A stretch of DNA of 64,000 bases from contig JADPYG010000088.1 of NCBI GenBank assembly GCA_017654735.1, forward strand, positions 558,001 to 622,000, given 5' to 3'. A model generated the notes under the pieces. That model ran no database searches. It was not told the origin of the DNA and saw nothing but the letters and a program-made list of their open reading frames with translations. This document shows, in pieces, positions 44,704-54,903 of this stretch. Positions within the stretch are counted from its first letter, which is position 1, and each line of letters opens with the position of its first letter. Source of the DNA: Vishniacozyma victoriae (taxonomy: Eukaryota; Basidiomycota; Tremellomycetes; Tremellales; Bulleribasidiaceae). The translations under genes were made by a program, and so were the position numbers.

Positions 44704-46104
44704 ATGGACACCATGAACGAGAAGTCACACTCGACGCCAAAGGAGGAACGTCGTCAATCGACCTCTCGACATTTGAACCTGACGAGGCTTCCAACACTGC
44801 AGGAAACTCTCGATAGGCGTACTAGGCCCCCTCTCGATCTGTTCTGTTTCTACGTATGTCATTCGCCCCCAAAATGGATTCTTTGTAATTTGGGGTCAGT
44901 GCGCTAATGGTAGATTTTCTTACAGAGGGAATCAGCAGAGGATGCACTTGATTTCTGGTTGGATGTGCAGCAGCACGAGAACATGTGCAAGGCTTATTTC
45001 AAGGTGAGCTTACAGGTGCTATAAGAGAGGCATGAACTGATGGTCAGGACCTTCGAAGATCAGGACGTACAGTTGAAGAAGAATGGCCTTCTTTCGCAGA
45101 ACACGTTCGAGTGAACGGATCCCATTTCTCCCCCTTACTCGACCTACCATCCCGACCACCCAGTCCTTCCTTCTCCCAATCATCCCCAAATCCAAATGGC
45201 AACAATAGTACATTCACAACCCCCGATTTCGGGATGCACCGCACCCCCTCTCAAAGGCGTGATACCGAATCTCACGGTCCAAATCCTAATCGAGGAGGAG
45301 CGACCACCCCCGCTGGTGAGCCTAGACAATCGTGGATTGGAGGTGCTGGGAGTAGATTGAGTATGGCTAGGAAGGGACGGAAGAGTTTGGCACCTACCAT
45401 CATTGCTAGGGATCGGGCTATTGAGAAGCAGGGTTTGGTGGATAGTGCAGAGAGGCTGTACCTCAGGTATCTGCTTCCAGGGGCAGAGAGGGAGATCTAT
45501 CTACCGTAAGCTATCTCATTCACCCCATCAGCCGAAAGACTCATGATCAGGCCATCACTACGAATTCACGAATTCCCACAATCCCCCGATGGAGATGCCT
45601 CACCATTCATACCCGATATATTCCATGCTCAAAAAGTATGGATCTACAAAACCCTCGAACAAGATGCGTTCCCCCGGTTCTTGAGGTCAAAAGCATTCGG
45701 AAATTTGACTCCGATGGGGTCCTTCGTCAGGCTGGTCCTTGGCCTACTTGTTCTTTGGGGAGGGTTTGTTCTAGCGTTCAGCCTGATTTTCCTGGATTGG
45801 AAACCGAGATTGACCAGGTTATGGGTAAGCTCACAACTCTCGCTGATCGAGATGAGCTAATCAGTAGTTGATCTTACCGTTCCTAGTCGCAATGAACCTC
45901 CTCCTCTCGGCCTATTACTCCTTATCGCCACTCCTCGCTTTATTCCGACAATCCGAAACTACCCCTTTCCACTTCATTCGAATAAAGGAGAAATATATAA
46001 ACAAGTTGATTGGGATGAGGGCATTATGGATCGAGGGATTATGTGTTTTGCTCACTGCTGTGCTGGTTGTGGTGTTTACTGTCGTTCCGGGGCATCGCCT
46101 CTAG
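44704..46104 (+). CDS. RAX1: Rax1-like RGS-domain membrane protein
   Basis: Yeast Rax1 marks birth scars for bipolar bud-site selection and carries an RGS-like domain plus membrane helices. ATG at 44704. The first exon ends LPTLQETLDRRTRPPLDLFC-FY, and the next begins RESAEDALDFWLDVQQHENM and CKAYFKDLRRSGRT, a classic RGS start. A disordered Pro/Ser-rich insert splits the domain before SAERLYLRYLLPGAEREIYL and FHAQKVWIYKTLEQDAFPRF. At least three TM helices follow (LVLGLLVLWGGFVLAFSLIF, LPFLVAMNLLLSAYYSL, GLCVLLTAVLVVVFTVV). Stop TAG at 46102. The order RGS then C-terminal membrane helices is diagnostic of Rax1 rather than cytosolic RGS proteins. The regulatory G-alpha partner is unknown. Confidence 0.88.
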
Positions 46105-46357
46105 TCGGATCTAGGGCTACGAGGGGATTTTAATGGGATTTCTATTATTATTATACGATGTTAACGAGTTTACGATTTTATATTGATCATACATGCTATG
46201 CATGACGACTGGCTGTGTTAAAATATGTGATGCGGTGGGTTGTGTGTCTAGGTATACATGATCAACAACAGGACAAGGTCTATACTACTTGTATCAATTA
46301 GGTCTATTCTTCAAACAATCTATCCATAACAACATATTATCCAGCACAATTTCCGGC

Positions 46358-47866
46358 CTACTGATTAATCCACCTCATCCCCGATCCGTACCCATGTCCC
46401 AACCCCAGACCTACTGTCCCACCAGCTACTTCACCTATAAACTGCCTATATCCAGCTTCATCCTCGCTCTCCAGTATAGCAGAATGAATGATATTGATAC
46501 TGATATCATCTTGCTTCTCCACCTTCTGGTAATCGGAATTATCTGAACAAGGTAGAACTGGGGAGTAATGACCTGACTGAGTATTGAGGTCTGCTAGGAA
46601 AGGATGTTTTCGACCTAAGTCGAGACGTGGCAAGTCATCTGGTTGATTGTCGGGAGTGAGGAGCCGAGGAGAGGTGGATTCGTGTAGTCTCGAGGAAGTT
46701 GAATCGAGACTCGACGGACCTGAACTTGTAGAGTCAGGCGAGGAGGATAAGCGGGGTAGTGCATCGGGCGTCCTGGGTGGATTGGAAATAGCATTGAGGT
46801 TAGGCGTTCGGGGTTCACCCCATACCCTCACCTCCGATTCTATCCCGGGTGATGATATTTGCCGTTGAGACTCCCAATGAAATTTCAATCGTCGAATATC
46901 GAGGCGCGTGAGATGATCGATGCCAACCACCTTGATCTCTCTCAAGCTGCTATTGGCGTTCATGCCCTTCAAAGCCTCGTAGCTTGTTTGTTCCAGTCTT
47001 GAAATATCCAGAGTCTCCAGAGTCACGGGTAGGGCGGCGAGAAAGGTGTATATAGAGGAGGGCGAGAGGGAGGTACATGATGCCAATGAGAAGGTCCTTA
47101 GGTTCCGGAATGGTGAGACTACCATTGAGGCTGGGTTGTCGATCTCGGGGCTCGAGGTAGGCGTGGAAAGAGGTAAAGAAGGGAGGTCGGTGATATTCGT
47201 GAACCCCACATCCAATTCTTTGAGCCCTTTACCATACTTTCCTACATTCCCTATCCAATCTAACCACCCTTTGCCAGCTAGGCCACTTCCCCTCAAATCG
47301 AGCTTTTCCAGTTTCCCGCCTATCCTACTTATCACCTTTCCCAGCTCTGCTCCTGACAGATAAGGTGCGGAGAACGGTAGAGAGAGCGACAATAGTTGAT
47401 CTGGGGCAATTGAGTCGAGGAGGGCAGATATCGTCTTTGTCGCAGACGAGGATGTCGAGGGGTACGGGAGTAAATGGAGATGAAGGTGTTTGATATTCGG
47501 TAGGATTCTCACCAGTGACCCGGGGAGAGGGAATGGAGGAAGAGTAGTAAGTGTTAAATGATGATTCAAACTCCCACTCTGAGCTAGGGTGTTGAATCGT
47601 AAACAGACCAGCTGGAGGGGTAAGAGCTGTTTCCAATCCAGATACTTGAATACCTCCAGGACCAATTCATCGGGTAATTCAGAGAACGGACTAGAGCCAT
47701 CATAAGGTGGTGCGGGCTCGTAGTTGATTACTCGAGGGTGTCGAAATGTATAGCCTGTAGGAGGGCATAGCCGTGGGAGAGCCGATGGGAGAAGGGGTAA
47801 AGGGTGATAGATTTGGTGAGAGTGGTTTGAGAGGATATTTGAGGGTGGGAGCATGGTGATGTCCAT
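46358..47866 (-). CDS. F-box protein with leucine-rich repeats, intronless
   Basis: Single 502-codon exon, unusual here. ATG at 47866. The F-box lies at about residues 58-100 (FSELPDELVLEVFKYLDWKQ then LLPLQLVCLRFNTLA), giving binding to Skp1 in an SCF ubiquitin ligase. LRR-like strands follow: LEKLDLRGSGL, LKELDVGFTNI, LRTFSLASCTSL, LETLDISRLEQ, LREIKVVGIDH. A Ser/Pro-rich linker and a short C-terminal segment end at 46358. No additional catalytic domain is visible. The substrate is unknown. I do not recognise a one-to-one named orthologue. Confidence 0.85.
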   Translation of the reverse strand: MDITMLPPSNILSNHSHQIYHPLPLLPSALPRLCPPTGYTFRHPRVINYEPAPPYDGSSPFSELPDELVLEVFKYLDWKQLLPLQLVCLRFNTLAQSGSLNHHLTLTTLPPFPLPGSLVRILPNIKHLHLHLLPYPSTSSSATKTISALLDSIAPDQLLSLSLPFSAPYLSGAELGKVISRIGGKLEKLDLRGSGLAGKGWLDWIGNVGKYGKGLKELDVGFTNITDLPSLPLSTPTSSPEIDNPASMVVSPFRNLRTFSLASCTSLSPSSIYTFLAALPVTLETLDISRLEQTSYEALKGMNANSSLREIKVVGIDHLTRLDIRRLKFHWESQRQISSPGIESEVRVWGEPRTPNLNAISNPPRTPDALPRLSSSPDSTSSGPSSLDSTSSRLHESTSPRLLTPDNQPDDLPRLDLGRKHPFLADLNTQSGHYSPVLPCSDNSDYQKVEKQDDISINIIHSAILESEDEAGYRQFIGEVAGGTVGLGLGHGYGSGMRWINQ

Positions 47867-48704
47867 CTCGAAGTTGAAAGAGGTGAGCCGATATTCCTAC
47901 GGGAACCTAACGTAGAGTATATGTACTCTTTGTCGTATACTCTACTTGTATACTGGTCTTGTACCCAGACTGAATGCTGTTTACGACTACGACGTCATGC
48001 AGACTTCCTAAACCGGCCATCTCCGCCACTTGACCTACCGTGGGAAATCTGTGATGATGCCCTGAACGTGATGCGATGTGACGGCAGATAAGGATCGTAA
48101 TTCAAGGTAAAATCCCAACAACACGCCGTTACACAGCACAGCACCGTCCCCTATTACAGCCTGCATCGTTATTCCGTTGTAGCTTAGACGGCACCGACAA
48201 TACATCAAATCATAACGTCAATCACGAACACACCTACAATACTCATTATAATTACAAGAAAATTGAATTACGGAGTCTCACGTACTCTTTCGCCTATTTT
48301 AAATCAACCGACCGTTTGACGATCACGTACCACGACGTACCGCATCGTCCGACTATCTTCAGTCCTTGATACCTTATCAACCTAAATTTCGCCTTGGACC
48401 TTTGTTAGAACAGACTCTAGGCCTGGCATAAATCGGGACCTTAGCATAGTAAGTCACCGCCCCGCTCCATTTGAATCCCGGATCGCCGAGTCGTCCTTTG
48501 TGCGTGGTTGAGCGTCCTCTTTCACACAATGAAGGCGCCTTAGCTGTTCACATCCTCGACCACTTGACTCGGCATTACTTCGTGTATCACGCGTGTTCAA
48601 GCTGACTCTTTAGCACGATCCTGAATATACGCCGACTTTGTATCAATCGGTCATCGCCTTCAAGCTCGCCAAGACTATAGATTTATTACAAAGAGGAAGG
48701 GAAC
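47867..48704. promoter_or_regulatory. Divergent upstream region and 5' leader intron of the Rho gene
   Basis: 838 bp between the F-box and Rho start codons. A likely untranslated-leader intron runs 48449-48613 (GTAAGTCACC...GCTGACTCTTTAG). A and C-rich leader DNA surrounds 48200-48440. No coding feature is supported. Confidence 0.45.
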
Positions 48705-49665
48705 ATGTCAACAGACGCAAACTCTAGAGCCGTATGTCTCCACCTGTACAGTTGAGGAGGGAGCTAATGGGTAGATTCGCCGGAAGTTGGTCATTGTAGG
48801 AGATGGAGCTGCTGGGAAAACCAGTTTATTGAATGTCTTTGCTGTTGGGCATTTCCCAGAGAGCTACGTGAGTCTTCTTTCCACATGTCTGAATTCTGCC
48901 CCGTCAATTGCGTGGTTCTCAATTCGTACCACGACTCTTACTCGACGTCTGCTGATCCACAAGGAGCCGACGGTCTTCGATAATTATGTCACGGAGATTG
49001 AATTAGATGGAAAGCCCGTGCAGTTGGCATTATGGGATACCGCGTGAGCCAACTTCCTACCACTGTCGTTTCCTGTGATGCTGATGATGTAGGGGACAAG
49101 AGGAATATGAGCGTTTACGACCTTTATCCTATTCCAAAGCCCATGTCATCTTGATCGCGTTTTCAGTCGACACGCCCGACTCGCTAGACAATGTTACTCA
49201 GAAGGTATGCTCCCCCACTCGCGCCAGGAATTGAGCTGATCAATTCAGTGGATCGAAGAAGTCCGTCAGATCTGTGGGAAGGCGATCCCAGTGATATTGG
49301 TAGCCTGCAAGGCCGACCTCAGAGACCGAGCGATTGCGAGCGGGTCTTTCACCCCCGACAAGTTTATCGACACCACCACCGTGAGCTCCACCTGTCATAC
49401 AGTCGCATGTCAACCAGCTGACAACAAGGGACAAAGAGTCGCCAACTCAATAGGAGCAAGGGGTTACTACGAAACCTCCTCCCTCCTTAATCAAGGCGTG
49501 GATAGCGTATTCGAAGCAGCAACGCGCGCGGCTGTATTAGTACGGGACCAAGGGCACGGGGGTGTTGGGAACGCTTATGATAAAGATGGGAATAGGGAGA
49601 GTTATAGAGGAACAAAGAGGGATGAGGAGAAGGGTGGGGCTTGTCGGGCTTGTGTTATTATGTAG
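48705..49665 (+). CDS. Rho-family small GTPase with CVIM box
   Basis: Signalling GTPase for actin and cell-wall control at the membrane. Six exons: MSTDANSRA, then [16 protein letters not shown] (P-loop), EPTVFDNYV (switch I, G2), [20 protein letters not shown] (G3), [31 protein letters not shown] (G4, Cys for the usual Thr/Lys) and [11 protein letters not shown] (G5). The C-terminus is CRACVIM. A methionine-ending CaaX box is the farnesyl type seen in some fungal Rho proteins, unlike the leucine ending of Rho1. The P-loop has GDGAAGKT where most Rho proteins have GDGACGKT. Overall similarity looks closest to fungal Rho1/Rho2-type proteins; I leave the number open. Confidence 0.88.
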
Positions 49666-50006
49666 GGCTGGCTGAAGGTCACCGAGGCTGTATGACTGGG
49701 ATTTGGACTGTATTGCTGGTTGAGACTCTTTATTACGACTTTATAGACACGCTACGTTATGCACAGGGAGACTGATTACGGATGCCTAATGATTGCATGG
49801 AATGTGGCACACCTAACGATCCTAGCTTAAGTCCGACGTGACCTTAAATGCAGAGTGCCACACTGACTCAACCCTATGCGCGTGAGTAATTACCGATATT
49901 CCCGCTCTCATTCCTCGTGTCCTGACCCCCCTCTAACCAAAATCTCCCTTGGCCAGCCATCAAGTATCGACACTCACTTACACCACCTACATACATATCA
50001 TCGACA
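49666..50006. other. Intergenic between the Rho and RPS2 genes
   Basis: 341 bp holding the Rho 3' flank and the RPS2 promoter. ACCTAACGATCC, CCTAGC and GACGTGACC motifs are present near 49810-49845. No gene seen. Confidence 0.45.
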
Positions 50007-50761
50007 ATGGCTGAAGGTACTCGAGGTGGATTCGGACGAGGACGAGGAGATAGGGGACGACGAGGTCCCCGACGAGGACCCAAGAAGGACGAGGAGAAGG
50101 AGTGGTGCGTTGACATTTAAAGTGTTTATATGGAAAGTACTAAAGTGAACTAGGGTTCCCGTTACCAAGCTCGGACGACTTGTGAAGGATGGAAAAGTCA
50201 AGTCAATGGAGGAGATCTACCTTTTCTCCCTACCTGTTAGAGAGTTCCAGATCATCGACATCTTCCTCCCCGCTTTGAAGGATGAGGTCATGTCTATCAA
50301 GCCTGTCCAGAAGCAGACCTCCGCCGGTCAGAGGACTAGGTTCCAGGCTTTCGTTGCCGTCGGTGACTCTGATGGGTGAGTCCTAGCGCGAGTGCGAGCG
50401 AGGATTGGCAGGACCACAAGCGATGCGTCATTGGAAACGATGATGGGAAACATCGCCTGGCTTTACCTGTCCTCGTTCCGCCTATCGGCGAAATTAGTAC
50501 AGCGCTGATTCCAGACACGTCGGACTCGGAATGAAGTGTTCCAAGGAAGTCGCCGGTGCCATCCGAGGTGCTATCATCAACGCCAAGCTCTCCATCATTC
50601 CCGTTCGACGAGGTTACTGGGGTTCTCATATCGCCGAGCCCCACACTGTCCCCATGAAGGTTTCCGGAAAGGCCGGTTCCGTCATGTGTCGACTTATCCC
50701 TGCTCGTACGTCAACTCTGCCGCTAGGCAGATCATTCTAGAGTGACAATATACTAATATAC

Positions 50762-50800
<39 letters not shown>

Positions 50801-51063
50801 AAAGATGTTGCAGATGGCTGGTATCCAGGATTGTTACAGTATGTCCCCTTCTTTGCTTCTAGTATCAATACTGATATATAGCCCAATCCAAGGGATCGAC
50901 CGCTACCCAGGGTAACTTCTTGAAGGCTACCATGTCTGCCCTCTCCAAGACCTACCAGTTCCAGTCCCCCGACCTTTGGTCCGTCATCCCCGCCGGTCTC
51001 TCGCCTTACGACGAGCACGCATCCCACTTGCAGATCGCTGCCAGGAAGGCTGCTGCTTACTAG
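50007..51063 (+). CDS. RPS2: Cytosolic small-subunit ribosomal protein uS5 (RPS2)
   Basis: ATG at 50007 gives [17 protein letters not shown], the RGG-rich start of eukaryotic RPS2. Then [35 protein letters not shown], the uS5 double-stranded-RNA-binding-like domain ([54 protein letters not shown]), [14 protein letters not shown] and the end [14 protein letters not shown] at 51061. Four introns; the second (50376-50514) is 139 nt while the others are about 43-59 nt. The first uses donor GTGCGT. The protein is about 255 residues, as expected. Confidence 0.96.
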
Positions 51064-51177
51064 GTGTTTGTTTTTGTAGGAGATGGATCATATGCCGCAC
51101 TGTCTGAGGGCTTCTTTGCACTAGAGTGTCTCGGAGATCGATACTGATTGAACTAAACGCTGCATCTGGATATCGAA

Positions 51178-51262
51178 AAGTTGGCAATATCATGCATCAG
51201 CCCATACTGGTGCTGCAGCTGAAGTTTGAGAAGCTGGCAATATAATGCATTAACATACTGGT
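51178..51262. repeat. Imperfect direct repeat downstream of RPS2
   Basis: AAGTTGGCAATATCATGCAT (51178 onward, through CATACTGGT) is repeated with changes from 51231 as AAGCTGGCAATATAATGCAT through CATACTGGT. The copies start 53 bp apart. Confidence 0.8.
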
Positions 51263-51368
51263 ACAGGAGGAAGAAAGCAAATTCGAATCGCAGGCGCACA
51301 TCATGTCCGACACATCAAGCCGCACGCCCAGCCTCAGGATCCTACTAGTCAGCGCACGCCAGTCTCGA

Positions 51369-54202
51369 TCAGAGAATATTCACCTTATAAACTCTCAGAG
51401 CCTGTAATTCACCAACAACCCTATCCCTCCTCTCCCCCTCGCCCATCTTCTTGCTCTTGCCCTTGCGCTTGTATGTCTCATGCTCAACCTCAACATCCTC
51501 CGCTTCACCCAGACAACCCACATCCAAATCTTCCTGGCCATCAAATCGAGCTGTCTCTATACTCAACCCCTCTTCGTTTGCGAGATGGAGGAGACAGATG
51601 AAACAGAATGATGTGGAGATCTCAGACATCTTTTCACGTGGATAAGATTGGCGTAGAGACTGAATGACTGCGTCGAACTGTTTAGGTTCTCCAATAGGCG
51701 TTATTGGTGCTGCCTCCTTTTCATCAGCCTCGCCCACGAAGAGAGAATAGGAACGTACCTCTTCGCTTGATTCATCATGAGGTTCTGGAACAAGAGTCTT
51801 GAGTCCGGACCAAATATCATCCTTTAATCGCTTTACATCGACCCTCTTGGCCTTCTTCGCGAAATGAACATTCTCAGGACGGACTTTACGGACTTGCTGT
51901 CCCTCCATACCTGCCCAGAGATCTTCATCTTCCTCTTGGAATGGAACGTTGCCGGCTGGACTATCGAAATCGCCACCGTCGTCTCCGTCGTCATGGAAGA
52001 ATTGCGTTTCGAATGGTATTGGTTCACCGCCATCTGTCTGTCAGCCAGGCCTCGTCAGTGAAGTATAGGCACGTACCTTGATCGAGGTCCTGGTCACCTG
52101 CAGCGCGATTTGCTGCTGCGCTAGCCCAAAAGTTCTCGTCAATCTCCTCATTGTTATCAAGGACAGGATCGCGTTGCTGGCCACGTCTCATACGTAGCTA
52201 ATCATCAGCTTGGCTCCAGAAATTTGAGGGGGGACGTACAGAGTACTTTGGCTTGAGGAACAGTCTCAGCAGTTCACGACTGCTAAAGTGCATATCGTCC
52301 GGTAAGAGATATTCCTCTCTCTTTTGACGTTTTCCATTCTTATCCTTTTGACCCTTTGGTTTCGATAATGTTATTGATGCTTTCGACGAAGAAGCGAATA
52401 ATGTCTTTGTTGATGGGCCTGGGCCGGAGAAATCAATCGTAAATGGGGCCTTGACGGCTTTAGGTACTTTGGGAGCTGTCGGTGCCGTCGTATCTGACAT
52501 CAGCATCCGCTTATCATGAGTTCAGAGACTCGGACTCACCTTTACGTGTAACCTTACGCAGTTTCCAATGTTCAGCACCTGCCCAATTCTGCGAGAAGCC
52601 TTTATCAAAGTAATCAAACATCCCTTCACCATCTTCACCGCCAGCAAGCGCCATAACCAGTTCCCCACCCTGTCTTCGACCGTCAAAGGGAACATGTTCC
52701 CCGGGGCCCGCGGCACCAATACCCCCATACGCCGATGACGGGCCGGCGAAACCATCCTGATCATCTGCAGGATTTGACATGCCGTCATTATCGAAACCAC
52801 CAGGCATGGGGGCACCTGTATCGTAATCCTCTCCTCCGAAGAAGTCTTCTTCCTCCTGAATCATTGATAGGCCTTCTGGGGCTGGAGTGGCTGAATCGTC
52901 GAATGTATCTTTCGAACCCATCAGGGTGGTGAAATCGGGCATGTCGTTCGGGTCTGAGGAAAACTTGAATGATGCGAGGGAATCGGAGATATTGAGTCCT
53001 TGGAGTTTTCTCGTCGGTGGGATGTAGTCTGATCGTCAGCTCGATGTCTCATCGTGTATGACGAGTTGACGTACGCATCAAACCGGCGAGATCAACCATC
53101 TCTTCATCTCGTGGATCAATCTCTTCCTCATCATCACCGACGGTAGCATCTCCAGCATCAAATACTAATCTCCCTTTTCCATCTACTCCAAGGTGATTCA
53201 GCAAAAGACCCATAGCGCCTCCTTCATCGAAATCCTCCTTAGTTTTCTTGAATAGCGGATCCACCGAGAATTCAAGATCAAACTTCTTGATTTTGAGAGT
53301 ATCGAATGATTTGGCAAGGGTAGCTTCTGAGCGATGTGTCTATCTGGTCAGCCTTGTCCTTCCTACACAGGATGGGACTGACTTTACGCGTCGTCCTAGT
53401 CTCTCCGCCCTCTTCCTCCTCGCCTTCGACATCGTCTCCTCTGTCCTCGGAATCTGCCATCAGCACTCGCCTTCATTCAAAAGACGTACCTCCGCCCGAA
53501 AGCCCACTGAGCAATTTCCCGGTTTCCGTAGCGACACTATCAACTCTTGATGTCCAGATCTTGACACATCCGTCTAACGTGCAGGATGCTTTTTGGAAAT
53601 TGATACCTGATGGTCAGCTCATGCCCATACCCGGAGAAGCTGTAAGCTGACTCTGATCATCGTCGTTCCTCAGTAGAGTCAAATCCGCAAAGTAATCGAT
53701 TAAAGCAAAGTTCCATGTATTTGTAGCGGTGATTTTCTATCCGTCAGCCCCTTCGTCTCTCCCTCTGTGGATGACCTACATTATCCGTAGCCAGCTTCAT
53801 CCATTCCTCGAATTTCGTACTGTTCACTTCCAATGCCACAGGAGGAGGCAACCCAACAGCACTCAATCTCTTCCTAACCTTATCCCTGGTCAGGCTGTTA
53901 TTCAGACTATTCTGACCAGACATTGCCCCACTGGCCACTCTCTTTCCTTTATCCTTCTCCTTCTCCCCATCATCCTTCTCTTTCCTTCCCACACCTAGAT
54001 CTCCAAAGTGTGCTGATTTCCTCCTCGAAGATTTCTCAGCAGCATCATCATTAATGATATTGCCTAAACGGGATGATTGTAATGGAGATGCCTGTGCTGA
54101 TGATGATGATCCAGCATCGGTTTCGCGGGCTGACAACGAATGATGGAGTGATACCCGTTTCCGACGTTGCTGTGGTGGTGGTGAGGACGGGATTGTAGGC
54201 AT
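51369..54202 (-). CDS. BRN1: Condensin kleisin subunit (Brn1/Barren/CAP-H)
   Basis: Kleisin that bridges Smc2-Smc4 in mitotic condensin. ATG at 54202 (MPTIPSSPPPQQRRKRV). The N-terminal conserved block reads EVNSTKFEEWMKLATDN then, over an intron, KITATNTWNFALIDYFADL, the kleisin gamma signature. Acidic central segments include EDEDLWAGMEGQQVRKVRPE. The C-terminal winged-helix block has VDVKRLKDDIWSGLKTL, then SLRQSYPREKMSEISTSFCF and ICLLHLANEEGLSIE. Stop TGA at 51369. At least seven introns, some hard to place exactly in the 52-53.6 kb part. An upstream in-frame GTG exists but the ATG is preferred. Length is roughly 800 residues, normal for the family. Confidence 0.92.
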
Positions 54203-54903
54203 GACTATAGGCTTGAGAATGTACACTGAGGTGGTGGACTTGATTGATTTGTTGACAGTTATTTACGACGCGTCGAGGAATACACCGTGGGAAATCGAAG
54301 TGAGCTGCACCCAAATCCCTAGTTCGGGCCATCCATACCTCAGAGTACGTCTACCTCAAATATCACGCAATAGCTATGCACGCTCTATTCGTACAACGAT
54401 CAATCAGAAGATCTCGTCATCAAATAAGACCATTGGTTGACCACAAGCCAGATCTCACTTGTCGACTGAGCTGAAACGGCCCCACTCGAAGCCTTCCAAC
54501 AGAGCACGACTGTCGGTCCTCCGGATCATGTCCCATCTGCAGACCCTCCATTCTCACCCTCTCGTGAGTATCGTAACACTCAGAATGAGTCTCGAAACGT
54601 GACAAGATCCGTCCGCCACCCCGCCCCCCCCCCCCCCCGAACGCTCCAGCTGTTTCTAGACATGAATGGACCCATTTATCGATGAAAGGATCAACCTCAC
54701 CCTCCGACATTTGTGCACAAGGGGCAAGGGGCTGAGGGATAAGAGTCTTGTGCTTTAGACTATTTGAATCCATACACTCCCCACTCTCTTTCAGAAGGCT
54801 AACCACTCACGCACCACAATACTCCACCCTCTCTCGTCGCCCTTGCATCTTTTATTTCCAATACTCACCTTACTTACACTACACCACAATACACAGACTC
54901 CTC
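54203..54903. promoter_or_regulatory. Divergent region between BRN1 and the HSF-type gene, with a C15 tract
   Basis: 701 bp with both promoters. It includes a homopolymer of 15 C at 54624-54638 and CT-rich leader DNA from 54780 to 54903. No supported gene; open frames that use the C tract give only low-complexity Gly. Confidence 0.5.
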
